From NCBI GenBank assembly GCA_964059195.1, contig CAXKWD010000003.1, positions 18,272,606 through 18,336,605 on the forward strand: 64,000 bases of DNA. Reading direction: 5' to 3'. Source of the DNA: Ectobius pallidus. Its lineage: Eukaryota > Arthropoda > Insecta > Blattodea > Ectobiidae. Numbering within the stretch: the first letter of the stretch is position 1; each line of letters begins with the position of its first letter. A program made the translations under genes and the position numbers. Under the pieces are notes generated by a model. That model was given only the letters and a program-made list of their open reading frames with translations. It was not told the DNA's origin and ran no database searches. Positions 23,740 through 35,052 of the stretch are shown here, one piece after another.

Positions 23740-23891
23740 CAGAGGCGCCGACCTAAAAATATATTTTGGGTGGAGTCCAAATTTTTTTAGTAGTTATACA
23801 TAGATCTTATATGGAAAAAACCTCAAATATTGAGGGGGGCCAGAAAGTACCTTGCACCATCCCCCCCCCCCCCCCCAAATCGGCGCCTATG
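23740..23891. mobile_element. Short TIR element with AGGCGCCGA ends
   Basis: CAGAGGCGCCGAC and CGGCGCCTATG are near-perfect inverses 150 bp apart. A long C run lies before the right end (about 23861-23876). Ends of the CAGAGGCG type are common in hAT MITEs, but the flanking octamers match poorly, so the target duplication is unproven. Confidence 0.5.
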
Positions 23892-24390
23892 TCCGAAGAC
23901 AAGTTTGAGAAGAATTGAATGTTTTAGTTGGTTACAAGTAAATTCTTTTCTCTAACTATGATTATGACTTTAGATCTACTAGTTGTACAGTATATTTTAT
24001 TAACTTTTAAAGAATTAGAAGTGTTTTTTTACCTTGTGAAGTTATAAAACTTCACCATTTTTATTTTTAAACATATAAAATGCTAATTTTGCAACAAATT
24101 TTACCCCCTCCCAGACATTTCAATGACGCACTCTGCGTCTTAACCACCCCTTCTGGGCACCCCTGTATTTTGAGATTATTGCACCGTTACATTCGTTACG
24201 TATTACACTTGCAATAAATCTCGAACTCAGAAGCATTATAGGACAGTGAAAGTGCATGACTGGAATGCAAGTTTTGAAGACCAGTCAGTCCGGTGACTTA
24301 CTGAAATGACCATGACACTCACCTCTTTGCTATCACTGCTGCGTACATTGCGCTCGCTGAAACGTGAAGTGGAACTCTCTTTATTTGTCA

Positions 24391-25017
24391 CTAGCATGTG
24401 CCTGCAGCTTCGCCCGCGATTTTTATTTCAAAAATTAAAAATCAAGAGCATAATAGTTAAATAATTATATTTATTAACACCTAAATCACGCGGAGTGCAT
24501 TCCACGATTAGATAGCGTCGCCTGGTAAAAGCGACCTCAGATTTGAGTTCCTTGGCCCAGACAACCCCTGTATTGTGAGTTTCGTTCAAATCGAACAATG
24601 TTTGACCATATTTAGGCCTATATTGAATATCCCTCTTCCGTGTAGGTTGAAAATTTCATATGTCTGCGGGCCTTGACATTCTAAACAAATGAATCGTTTA
24701 AGATGGACTTAAAAATTCAAGCGATCGCGATGCTTTTATTTCCAAGGTATGACAAAAATAGCCAAAGCCAACTGTAATTGATTTGACATTGAAATGTATT
24801 ACTGAAAACTGATGCTTCGAAAACGCAAAAAATACACGTTTTTTGCCCGTTTTTCACTCATAACTAACGAACGAAAACGAAAATTAAAATTCCGGCTTCC
24901 AGGTGCATTTTCCGGCCCTTCAGTCCACCTATGTTTAAAATTTCAGATCTCTGCGTTGAGTAGATTTCGCTGGGCATCGCGGACAGACAGAAAGACACTT
25001 CCTTTTATTAATATAGA
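24391..25017 (-). mobile_element. Non-autonomous Helitron, family 1
   Basis: On the minus strand it starts TCTATATTAATAAAAGG after a target A and ends in a GCG-rich hairpin region (GCGGGCGAAGC on the minus strand) followed by CTAG and a target T. Other family members are at 27756-28430, 39638-39937 (left half only) and 8864-8930 (5' end only). No protein is encoded; the open frames at 24812-25120 are within the element. Confidence 0.8.
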
Positions 25018-25034
25018 TTGCACTTGTTATCTTT

Positions 25035-25140
25035 ACTTCCTCTACCTGTACCGTAGGTAGCCTATATAGGTAGAGGGAGTATTTTGTTGACCCTGAAATT
25101 CGATATCGCGTTTTCAACATAAATTTGCATGGCAGTTCTA
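25035..25140 (-). mobile_element. Terminus with ACTTCCTCTACC hairpin
   Basis: 25035-25080 is a palindromic hairpin with ACTTCCTCTACC and GGTAGAGGGAGT arms. On the minus strand it is preceded by a CGAATTTCAGGGTC block, the same order as at 2031-2104. It is the end of the same repeat family; how far the copy extends to the right is not clear. Confidence 0.5.
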
Positions 25141-25728
25141 ATGGTCTTGAGGTAAGAACCGGTATCTTCCATGCCTATATTTGCATTGCTATAGTTCTTT
25201 TCAAAACATGAAAGCTTCCGTTCTTGGAGCTACCCAGATAACATTCCTCCTGCTACTTTACTGTATGGATTAATGAACAATATGCGACCCTCATTAAAGG
25301 CGTAATATCAAGTTATATTTCTTTTCTCCAGATTGTTTAGTCTACTGTCCTGTATCATGTTAAATAGTTTCACCCGCTGTCTTAGTATATATGTACTTTT
25401 TCGACCCAGGTTAAAAAATGGCCATCTTCGCCACATCAGAAGAATGTGTACTCTCTAAATACTCTGACTGGGATTGTCGAACATTAAGCGACCCTCATTA
25501 GGAATGGTCTGATTGTGAAACCATTCCGCAAAGTCAGCTCTGGACTCGGGCGGTGGAGTGAGACAAGGCCTTCATGCTTTGGAAAGAACTATACTCCCAA
25601 CCGTTTTGCAGGGGTGTAGTGGTGCCAGGGCGCCGCCCCAGTACTTTTTTCTGACCCTGATTCTACCTCTGTAGTTTTTCTGTCACGTGAGAGCACCATT
25701 GTATTTTTACGTTATAAACTAAATCATG

Positions 25729-26117
25729 TAATCTGATATAACAAAGTGCTAGAATGCTTTTGTTTAATCAGTGATACTTGCAATTATTATATGCAGAAAG
25801 TAAGTTATTTTTTTAATCGGTTTCAGAGTTAAGCTTCAGATCAATTCATTAAGCAGGACTTATGGAAGGACAAAGGTCTAGTTTGATAAGCATATGTGAA
25901 GGAATATGTGGGTTGTGTTATTTGTCAAAGCTACGTGTATTGCAACTTCCAAAACCGTATATGAACACTGTAATACAATATGTCATGAGAACTGATTTTT
26001 AAAAAAATATATCTGGATGTTTTATTATACAAATACAATATTATACAGGTGATAAACACCCGAAAGAGCAGAATGCTCGGGCTCGGGTGCAGTTCAGTCT
26101 TAAAACGTACGGCAATA

Positions 26118-26158
<41 letters not shown>

Positions 26159-26416
26159 TACTTACACATGCAAGCATCACAAAACAAAACTAACATAAGC
26201 CACAAGAGAACATAAAACGTAAAATTTCATTACTGTTAACATTTACTTATAAAATACATCAAGAAAATAAGATTTGCATTTGATGAATTATTATTTACCA
26301 TAAAATAGGCACTAAATTGGGCATTACTCCGGTACCGGTCAACCGATGTGGTCCAATATCAGTAGGCTTCTTCCCATGGACGTTATAAATGCGTATACCA
26401 AGTTTCATGAAAATCC
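25729..26416 (+). repeat. Duplicated segment, copy 1 (with LINE insertion)
   Basis: From ACAAAGTGCTAGAATGCTTT to GCGTATACCAAGTTTC this matches 31167-31995, block by block and in the same order. Copy 1 carries an insertion at about 25997-26270 that copy 2 lacks, and lacks the MITE present in copy 2. It is probably a dispersed repeat; no protein is encoded. Confidence 0.7.
25997..26270 (-). mobile_element. Diverged LINE B 3' end with (CA)n
   Basis: It contains the LINE B 3' UTR hairpin in diverged form (CACCCGAAAGAGCAGAATGC and CTCGGGCTCGGG, about 26057-26090) and a GTGCAGTTCAG block. A (CA)n run lies at 26119-26152. Comparison with the unfilled copy at 31820-31870 defines the insert. Confidence 0.6.
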
Positions 26417-27649
26417 GATAAAGCGTATTTGAGTTATCGCGTTTACAGACGGACATTTCCCCGTCCCCCACACAATCTTATAAAGTACCATACTGGCACT
26501 TAATAATGAGTTAACGTACTTTAAACAGAAAAACAAACAAAAACGAGGAAATCTGGAGACAAGATCATGTTTAATGAATTGATGAAAACATAAGATGAAT
26601 GACTTTCTGTTTTACCGGTATTGTTCGTTCATGGTTATTCTGATAAGAAGACTCGCATATTTCCCACTGGGTTTTATTTATTGACATGCTTTTCAAGCGA
26701 GAACAGACAATAATAACCCTTTTTCCCATAATATAACCGGGACACGTCATGATTACAATGAAAAGTAGAGTTTTTCGAGAAAGTGAAATGTAGAAAGCTT
26801 ACAGTTGAACATTATTGCAGTTTAAATGAATAGTTAAAAACTAAATGATAGAGGATACATTTTATATAGAGATATTTAAACTTTTGTATTTGTGTCTTCC
26901 ATGAGTTTTAGAAATTAACAATCTGTAGAATGAAATGTGCTACATTTCAGTGTTATATAAGCTTTGATTTACGAGCATTGGAGAAATCTTAGAAAACTTT
27001 TTCAGGAGAATGGAAGTCATAAATTCATGTAGGCCTACACTCTAGTAGTGTACTGTTGGTACCATTTTCAGAAGACCTCGTCCCAAACCATCGTTTTCTA
27101 CAAAATAATTTAATACTGTAGCATTGTTCCCTAATCTGAAAATCTTCACCGGCAAAGAACAGGTGCTGTTAAAGTCTCGTGGATTTCCCCAGTGTTGCCG
27201 ATGTCATTCACAATTCCCAAGTGAGGTAAACGTGCTGTGGTACTTATTTGGCAACATTATACTGGACTGCAGACAAGTGTGAATACGCCTAAACTACCTT
27301 TCTGTTCACTGACTGACAGGTCGAAGAAGATTAGAGTGGCAAAAGGTAGAGGCAGATCTTGGAAAATAAGTCTTTAAAAAGTGGCACCAGTGCTTTAGTT
27401 GGGCCGGTACGCACAAATTATTTTCCTTCTACCATACCGGGAAAAATATGTGCTCCGGTACGTCGTACTGGCAGTACAGGAACGATATTGTCCTAAAATA
27501 CTTATTAAATGTCCAATTCACGAGAGTGTATTTGTTAATAATGACAAACACTATTAAATTCGCAATAGATATGCGTTCTATGGAAGGTGAGTACCCCCAT
27601 AAAATATTTTCCAACTAAAGCACTGAGTGGCACCTACTATATACTAAGT

Positions 27650-27745
27650 TAGCTATTGCCTGCAGCTTCGCTCTCGTGGATTTCATAATTTGATAAATTC
27701 TTCCTCTGTTTTCCAAAACCTTGTTTTAAATAGTGTTGTAAAAAT
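27650..27745 (-). mobile_element. Degenerate Helitron 3' end
   Basis: TTGCCTGCAGCTTCGCTCTCG here is a diverged form of the CCCGCGGCTTCGC terminal block of the family 1 Helitrons, 100 bp before an intact copy. Confidence 0.4.
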
Positions 27746-27755
27746 TATTGAATAA

Positions 27756-28007
27756 CTAGCGTGTGCCCGCGGCTTCGCACGCGATAATTATTTAAAAAAT
27801 TAAAAATTAAGAGCATAATAGTTAAATCATTATATTTATTAACACCTAAATCACGTGAATTACATACCTCGATTAGATAACGTCGCCTGGTAAAAGCGAC
27901 CTCAGATTCGAGATCCTTGGCCCAGAAAACCCCTGTAGGGTCTATAGTGAGTTTCGTCCAAATCGAACAACGTTTGACCATATTTAGGCCTATATTGACT
28001 ACCCTCT

Positions 28008-28040
<33 letters not shown>

Positions 28041-28430
28041 CCTTTTCGGTGTAGGTTGAAAATTTCATATGTCTGCGGCCTTGACATTATAAACAAATGA
28101 ATCGACCAGCGTGAGCTACAACATTCAAGCGATCGCGAAAGTTTAATTTCCAAGGTATGACAAAAATAGCCAAAGCCTACCGTAACTGATTTGGCATTGA
28201 AATCTATTACTGAAAACCGATGCTTCAAAAACGCAAAAAATACACGTTTTCTGCCCGTTTTTCACTCATAACTCGCGAACGGAAGCTAAAATTAAAAATG
28301 TAGTATGACAGAAACCTTCCCGGGAATGTACCCAACAACTTCCCAAAGTTTCATGGCGATCGGATGAATGGTGTAGTAAAGCATAAAGGACACACACACA
28401 CACATACATTCATTTATATATATATATAGA
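27756..28430 (-). mobile_element. Non-autonomous Helitron, family 1
   Basis: The minus-strand start is TCTATATATATATATAAATG and the minus-strand 3' end is the GCGTGCGAAGCCGCGGGC hairpin followed by CTAG; target A and T flank it. It is about as long as, and similar throughout to, the element at 24391. It carries an internal (TAA)n at about 28011-28040 and a (CA)n near 28389. It ends 280 bp before kinesin exon 2. Confidence 0.85.
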
Positions 28431-28712
28431 TGTTGTAAATGAGAAAGTGTAAGGATGCTATAATGTTTCTCTGGTATATAAACCCCTTATGACCATTGCG
28501 TTATAAACTCCTTAGTGGTCGAATTCATTATTATTTTGTGTTTTACTGTATTTTACTGTGTTTTACTGGTCTGAGCTTCAAGAAAATCGACCAGAAAGTA
28601 TTTTCTGCTGTACAAACTTTTATACCCTCTTTTCGTTCCTTTAGGGGTTGGAAGTAGGCACTAAGAATTTATATCTTAATTGTAAAATGAAGAAAATTCT
28701 GTTTCTTTTCAG

Positions 28713-28782
28713 GGAACGGGACATGAACGCCAAACTCATCATACAAATGGATGGGAAGAAGACGAGGATATTGAATTCTAAG
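28713..28782 (+). CDS. Klp98A: Kinesin-3 (KIF16B/Klp98A-like), coding exon 2
   Basis: Preceded by a pyrimidine-rich TTTCTTTTCAG acceptor and followed by a GTAGGC donor. The first base completes the split Arg (exon 1a) or Lys (exon 1b) codon, and 23 codons follow: ERDMNAKLIIQMDGKKTR then ILNSK. The exon ends on a codon boundary. This is the second beta strand region of the motor domain; the P-loop and switch motifs would be in later exons, which I could not find in the window. Intron 1 is 14,855 bp from exon 1a. Confidence in the exon is high because splice sites, phase and family match all agree. Confidence 0.88.
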
Positions 28783-30200
28783 GTAGGCCTTTATAGATAA
28801 TGACATATTTTTACCTAACGGCTAGGAAGAACGTGATAAGAGGGTTAAACTTTTGTTTTGAGACTCTATAAAAAATGTTCCGTTTCATTAAATATTTTAT
28901 TCATGTCGGTGGCTTTCGTGTTTAAGGAATAAATTTATAATTGAACTCCTTTTGTAACTATGATATTTTGAGAAGTTTTAGCCTTTTATGCATGTACATA
29001 TTTAGCAGTTTTTATTACTTATAAATCTTAGGTCTGCTGCCCACACTAAACTGTATTGAATGGTGGTATGACACAGTATAGCAGTCGTATCTTAACGGTT
29101 TGTAACATTCTTCCTGTGATCAGTTAGTTATCCTCCGGGCTGGTAGTTATCAGTTAATTGTACTGCTGACGCCAGAGGCTGTATGCTCGTACACAAGAGA
29201 GCATTTTAACTTTTTCTTACACAGTCTACTTCCTGTCAGAACCATTATACAGTGTGTTACGATTTATGTTCATCACATTTTCCTCTTTTGCGGCTTTATT
29301 TCCAAGTACTGTTCGTCATTCAACATTTTGTTTTTAAGGGTTTCTTTCCTAACTCAACTGTATTGTGTTCTATTCGAAGTAGCGGTACTGTTCACAGCTC
29401 ACAGGATGACCGGTTTGAGGGGGTGGTATTACCTAACTTTCTCTTTTAAGCAATAAAACAATATTTCGCCCCTCAGTTAAGCTGGAGCTTTTGATTTATG
29501 AATATAACAGTGTTGACATGCAGTGATGGTTAATGTAAAATGAAAATACTTGAACAGACAGGCGTTAGATGTTTTGTTACGCGGTATTCACCACAGTAAA
29601 CTTCCAAAATCACTAGTAACTCGCAAGTCAGTATAGAGGATTGATTAATGGACTCCTAAAGGAAAGTAAAAAAATTAAAAACTTTGTTACTGACTAGTTG
29701 CTTGCAGTCTATTACTGCATTAGCCTGTGAGTGATTTAATGATTCACGGTTACGTATTATTTTATGAATAAATATTTTAAATTCTGTTTTGTAGTGTATT
29801 ATCTTATATTAATAAATAACCTAAATTTATTTCATTCGGCTACTGTTATCAATCGGTTGATATTATCAGATTAGCTGCATCCCGAAGTGATCACAACAAG
29901 CGGCGTGAACTGTATTGTTAGAAGACAGAACATTTATTTAATAGTATTAGATACTGCTGCTGAAATATTGTTCTCTGGACACAATCTCACCCATCAATCC
30001 CTATAGAATAAAACAGTCAAAAGAATATAATACAAATATGTTAAATGAAATACAATATCGATGATGGTAACAGTTAATTATATAGAGACAATAGACTACA
30101 TACATCAAAGTCAGAATAATTAAGGAATCTAGCGCAATGTGCATTATCCTAACCTATTGACAAACACTCTGTCCTGAACACGGGAAGGAATTTTCATAAC
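28783..30200 (+). other. Start of kinesin intron 2, nothing else recognised
   Basis: The sequence after the exon 2 donor is AT-rich with no further kinesin motor motif that I can detect. The intron may run beyond the window end. Confidence 0.45.
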
Positions 30201-30275
30201 TGAAAAACCCCCTGGGAATCGAACCCGGACCGCCGGGGTGGAAGGCAGGTACGCTAGAGATACTCACGGCGGAGG
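30201..30275 (-). repeat. tRNA-Gly-like SINE head
   Basis: On the minus strand GGTCCGGGTTCGATTCCCAG gives a strong B box, with ACCTGCCTTCCACCCCGGCGG ahead of it in anticodon-arm position. It resembles a tRNA-Gly arrangement but the acceptor stem is not complementary, so it is read as a SINE or tRNA pseudogene. Confidence 0.5.
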
Positions 30276-31166
30276 ACTTAAAAATATTAAGTAGTAGGCT
30301 ATAACATACGAGATGCGAGTGTATATACTTTTATATTTAGCCTACCGCAAATACGAAAAATTTGTAGCAAACAGAGCACTCTAAATTTAGACCACCCAAA
30401 AGACGTTTGACAAGTTCTGCGGCTGCGTCCCCGATGAAACCTATCCGACTTTTTTTTTGTACAGAAGGCAATAGACAATTATTTTTTGTGCCTACTAGTT
30501 TATTATCTTAGAAGTATGAATTTCTCAGTTCAAGGGGAAAAAATAATTTTCAAAGAAATACTGTGATTTTTGTCAGTTTTCTAATGAGGAAATAAAATAT
30601 TTCGGATTACATAATATTGTAATAGTTCCCAGCAGCAACTCCCTACACCAGCAGAAGGCCTTAGCCTTTATTTATTTATAATTATTTCATTACGAGGTTT
30701 TCTAATTATTTGACCAATTTTTGCTAAATATTTACAGTATTTCCATATTTCTCAATTCGCTTTTCCATTAAATCCGTTCCTTAACTATGGCAACGTCTTC
30801 AGGAATGGATCGTGTATTGTGGTATTGTTCAGTCTTCATATCTACAGCTCCACCCAACCCTCTGAATAATGAATGAACTCCACATGAAACTGGTGTTGAC
30901 AGTAGTGACAGATGTCACGTTTCGGGTGTGTATTTATATCCCCTTCCAGATAGTATGACCGGCATATGACCTCCTGGTTTATCTTTTGAACATGAGATAT
31001 CGAGGGGCCTGGCATTGGGCGGAAATGACACTCAGCCTACCAAGTTCACTCAGTCTTCACGATTCACGGTTAGGGGCATATTCTATACGTGAACAACCAC
31101 ACAAATACAAGCTTTGTAATATTTATCTTTCACAGGAAAATTAAATCAGAAGTGAATACAATCAGG

Positions 31167-31995
31167 TAAACTGATGTAACAAAGTGCCAGAATGCTTTTG
31201 TTCAATCAGTGATAATTGCAGTTATGATATGCAGAGAATAAGTTATTTATGGCCGGTTTCTATAAACTCGCGAATTACCTATGGGTAAATCAATGCACAG
31301 AATTTACACAAGAATAACACCACACAAACACAAATAATTTAAAGATAGCAATCACATACACTTCTGGCAAGTTTCTAGATAAATGTCCTCTGGGTAGATA
31401 TGGAAATGACAGAAAAAATGTTCCTACAAACTCGGGCTAGATCTTTCCAAGGGTAAATCGTCGGGTTAATTTATCCTTTCATGGATGGCTGGATAAAATT
31501 TAACCTCTTTGTAGGATCAATAATAATTTAAACAATGAGAATCAAAGCCTTCTGAATTAAATTAACTGTACAACTCCAAGGCCTTCCTCATTATATTATT
31601 GTGGGTGAAATGGAACTAATTTGTCCATGGATAATTTACCCATAGGTAATTCACAAGTTTGTAAAAACCGGGCATTAGTAATCCATTTCCGAGTTAAACT
31701 CCAGATCGATTCGTTAAGCAGGGCTTATGGATGAACAATGTTCTAGTTTGATAAGCATATGTGTAGGAATAACTGTATTGCAACTTCCAAAGCCATAAAT
31801 TAATACTGTAAAACAATATGTTGCCATAAGAACTGATCTGCATTTGATAAATTGTTTATAATATATTACCGGTAGCCTACCATAAAATAGGCATTAAATT
31901 AAGCATTATTCGGTACCGGTCAACCTATTTGTTTCAAACCAATAGGCTTCTTCCCATGAACGTTATAAATGCGTATACCAAGTTTCGTGAAAATA
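31167..31995 (+). repeat. Duplicated segment, copy 2 (with MITE insertion)
   Basis: This is the partner of 25729-26416. Shared blocks include AATGCTTTTGTT, TTAAGCAG..CTTATGGA, CTAGTTTGATAAGCATATGT and TATAAATGCGTATACCAAGT. It contains the Harbinger-like MITE at 31250-31674 and lacks the LINE insertion found in copy 1. Confidence 0.7.
31250..31674. mobile_element. PIF/Harbinger-like MITE, TTA target site
   Basis: Ends TGGCCGGTTTCTATAAAC and, inverted, TGCCCGGTTTTTACAAAC match over about 45 bp, including AATTACCTATGGGTAAAT. TTA flanks both sides (31247-31249 and 31675-31677), the three-base target typical of PIF/Harbinger. The empty allele of the surrounding repeat at 25810-25830 confirms that the insertion is discrete. 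Confidence 0.8.
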
Positions 31996-32063
31996 ACAGC
32001 TTAAAAAACAATACTACAGGCCTCATGACATTTTAGGCTATCGCCCTAGCTTAGCTTAGCAAA

Positions 32064-32151
32064 CATACAGTGAGGGATTTCATATAAAGTTGTGCCGGAT
32101 TTCATATGTAGTTTTGTCGGCACAACTACATATGAAATCCCGCACTGTATG
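32064..32151. repeat. 88-bp hairpin (palindromic repeat)
   Basis: The 34-bp arms at 32064-32097 and 32118-32151 are nearly perfect inverses (CATACAGTGAGGGATTTCAT and its complement), with a 20-bp loop. Folded RNA or cruciform DNA is possible; a tiny MITE is the likeliest origin. Confidence 0.7.
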
Positions 32152-32494
32152 TGAGCTAAGGTAAACTAACATAGTTTAGCTCTTGGTCGACAACCGGCAT
32201 TATACTTGAAGATATGAAACTCAAATAATTAATCGGAAATTTCTCCATTTTCTCTAGATATGACTGCATAGGCGTAACCAGGCCAACCATATGGGGGGGG
32301 GGGAGTTATAATATATGGGGGGTATGGAATATCCCCCAGGAAGTGGGGGGGTTCGGGGCCCTCCCCCGGGAAAATTCTAAAAATTAAGATGCACAATAAC
32401 GAGTTTTAAGCTTCCCACGCTTTAAACTCATATTAAGTACCGTAATTTATAAGTAGATTTTTAAAAAAGATGATATATCACAATAATGAAATAA

Positions 32495-33148
32495 TTTTTT
32501 TTTTTTTAAATTTATTCTGCAGATTTACAATCTGTTCAAATATGAACATTCAGTAAATGGTATGAATGTCACAGTCATGATATGAGAGCTGTAAAATACA
32601 ACTCTTTAAGGTAAATCATTGAATAACATCTCTTTAAAGTAAGTCACTGAATCGGAATACCAAGTCTAAAATCTTATATCGATGTAAACGGTTGATTGAG
32701 GAACTATTGTCCAATAGATTGATGGCTAGGGAATTGGGATGATTGTTTAGGCGTTGCTGGTATCGAATGCTGTACAAGGTGATTTCTTCTTTAATAGTAG
32801 GGATGTCCAGGTCGTGGTGTAATGTAGCATTGGAAACATACCACGGTGCGTTAGCAAGTCGGCGAAGAGATTTGGATTCAAATCTTCTTAAGATGTCAAT
32901 ATTGGAATTGCTGGCAGTGCCCCAAAGCTGAAGTTCATATGTCCATACTGGCCTTATTATGGTCTTGTAAAGTATAACTTTATTATACAGGGATAGCTGA
33001 GATTGCTTATTTAATAATCAGTACAATTGTTGAAACTTTAGTTTGGCTTCTTTGCTTTTCGTAATAATGTGATGTCTCCAGGTTAGATGTACATCTAAAT
33101 GAAAACCAAGCTATTTTACATGCTCTACAACTGGAATTTCTTCGTTAT
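32495..33148 (-). pseudogene. Jockey-type LINE (J): RT C-terminus and 3' end
   Basis: Continuing on the minus strand from the RT frame, a segment near 32990-32820 reads SLYNKVILYKTIIRPVWTYE and ALWG-type residues followed by RRLANAPWYVS. This is the usual Jockey C-terminal motif. The poly(T) at 32495-32507 on the + strand is the element's poly(A) tail. Stops and frameshifts separate it from the main RT frame. Confidence 0.7.
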
Positions 33149-34429
33149 TTATTTGTATTCTTGGGCATTTTCTCGGCGTAAAGAAAAAGTGATATGCCGA
33201 GATTTTGAACTATTTACCTGAATGAGCCATTGATTTAGCCAGCGTTGTAATAAATCTAAGTGATTCTGTAAGTATCCTGAGGCTAAAGTAGGATTTTCAT
33301 TTGAAGCAAGAATAGCAGTACCATCTGCAAATGTTGCAGTTATGGTATTTTCTGTTGTTGGTAGATCATGTGTATAAAGAAGATACAGAACTTGTCCCAA
33401 AACACTACCCTGTGGGACACCTGACTTTATGGGATGGAATATGGAGATTTCGTCTTCAACTTTAACTTGAAAATGTCGATCACTTAAGTATGATGTAAGC
33501 AGCAGATAATAAGGATAAGGAAGTTTTAGTTTTATTTTGTACAGAAGGCCCATATGCCAGACTTGATCAAATGCTTGTTGAATATCCAGGAAAGCTGCAG
33601 TGCAGTAACGACGTGATTCAAAATCCTGTTGTACAATGTTAACAATGCGATGGGTTTGTTCAACAGTAGAATGGCATTCTCGGAAACCAAATTGAAAGTC
33701 AGGAATTATTTCAGAGAGCAATGGTTTTAGTCGTTGCAGGGGCAATTTTTCAAACACTTTGGAGAGTACAGGCAAGAGACTAATCGGACGATAGGATGCT
33801 GCTTCAGTGGGTGGTTTACAAGTTTTAAGAATACAAATTATCTGTGCTATCTTCCATTGATTTGGAAAATGGCTACATCGGAGAATAGCATTAAAAATTG
33901 ATGTAATAAATGCATATCCTTTCTTCGGTAATTCTTGTAGGATTCTACCAGTAATTAGGTCGTAACCTGGACTTTTTGCAGGATTAACATGATTCTTTAT
34001 TGTCCTTTTAACTTCACTTGAAGAGAAAGGTTTAATGGGGGGTGATAATTGAAGTGGAGCACACAAATACTGAATAATGTCGTCCTCAGAAGAGCTCTTT
34101 TGAGTAGAAAGTTTGAAAACCGTTGCTAGATGTTCTGCAAACCGTTCTGCTTTTTCCTTCCCACTGCGAGCCCAGGTGTTGTCACTGTTCCTGATGGGTG
34201 GGATGTAAGATTTTGGTCGCTGCAGTCTTCTTGTTGCTTTCCAAAGTGAATAGTTTGATTCCACATTCGGGCTTAATGATTGGAAGTATTGGGTGAAGGA
34301 TTCATTTCGGTAAGACTGTAATTGACTTTTCAATTGCTGGGAAGCTCTGTTAAATGCACATCTATCCTCGGGTTGTCTTGAGCATTGCCATATACGTCGT
34401 AACCTTCTTCTTTCTTCAATTTTTTCCAT
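33149..34429 (-). pseudogene. Jockey-type LINE (J): reverse transcriptase domain
   Basis: This 426-codon frame carries RT motifs in order: SYRPISLLPVLSKVFEKL (motif 1 region), FQFGFRECHSTVEQ, AAFLDIQQAFDQVWH (motif A, LDI..AFD), SGVPQGSVLGQVLYLLYTHD (motif B) and ATFADGTAIL (motif C). Motif C should be FADD: the second catalytic aspartate is glycine here, which would abolish polymerase activity. The LGP after motif B is also LGQ. Sequence and domain order match insect Jockey elements. Endonuclease sequence lies upstream (34680-35052 and 36701-36946), gag further still. Confidence 0.85.
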
Positions 34430-34679
34430 GATGTTAAGTGGATATTTATTTTGTTGTTTGTTACTAGTAGGAGGTGTCTAATCCCTTGCAGCTTGCTGTA
34501 TAGTAGTTGTTAGATGTTCAATGGCTTCATCGATTTCTGTGCTATTTTGAAGAGGCATATGCGGTTATAATTTTTCTTGTACTCTGTCTTTAAAATACTT
34601 ACAGTCAGTGAAATTATTTTATAGCTTTGGAGGTGGACAATATTCAATAACAGAAGAGGCCAGAGTCATTAATACAGAA

Positions 34680-35052
34680 GAATGATCTGAGTTTAAATCA
34701 TAATTACTTTTTATTTCCATTTTTTCTAACGGCACTCCTTTGATTAGAAAAAATCCAAGAGATCTGGAATTTTATTTATATCAGTGGGCCAATAAGTTGG
34801 TTCTCCAGTAGACATTATTCGAATATTAAGTTCTGACAAAGTTTTAAAAAGTTCTGAACCTCTTGTTGTATTAAGACGAGAACCCCAATATTGATGTTTT
34901 GCGTTATAGTCTCCACCCACTATAAATCTCATTCCAATAGATTTAATAAATGTAGAAAAATCTTGCTGCGTTATCTTATGTTTAGGTGGTGCTAATTGAC
35001 CCCATGCTTCTGTTAACATAATAGATGTAGCTTGTATATGCTCTGTCTTATA
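34680..35052 (-). pseudogene. Jockey-type LINE (J): endonuclease, middle and C-terminal part
   Basis: From the minus-strand resumption YKTEHIQATSIMLTEAWG (35052) the apurinic-like endonuclease continues with GGDYNAKHQYWGSRLNTTRG and, after a stop near 34744, LNSDHSSVLMTLAS with the catalytic SDHS motif (about 34700). The reading frame would join directly to CLP at 36701 if the intervening LINE C were absent. Confidence 0.8.

Larger units (their letters stand above)
13858..28712 (+). other. Kinesin intron 1, transposon-rich
   Basis: A GT-AG intron of about 14.9 kb (14.5 kb from exon 1b), split after the second base of a codon. It holds the elements listed separately between 14.5 and 28.4 kb. 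Stretches within it where nothing was recognised are 16347-16899, 17294-18673, 18943-19369, 19446-19778, 20827-21871, 22822-23397, 25141-25728 and 26417-27640. Confidence 0.75.

Noticed and set aside
25608..25650. hAT-like start (GCAGGGGTGTAGTGG)
   Set aside because: No inverted partner or 8-bp duplication found nearby; similar lone starts at 15083 and 32271 were also left out.
25931..26155. 74-codon minus-strand ORF starting MCVCVCV
   Set aside because: The start is the translation of a (CA)n microsatellite inside a LINE fragment.
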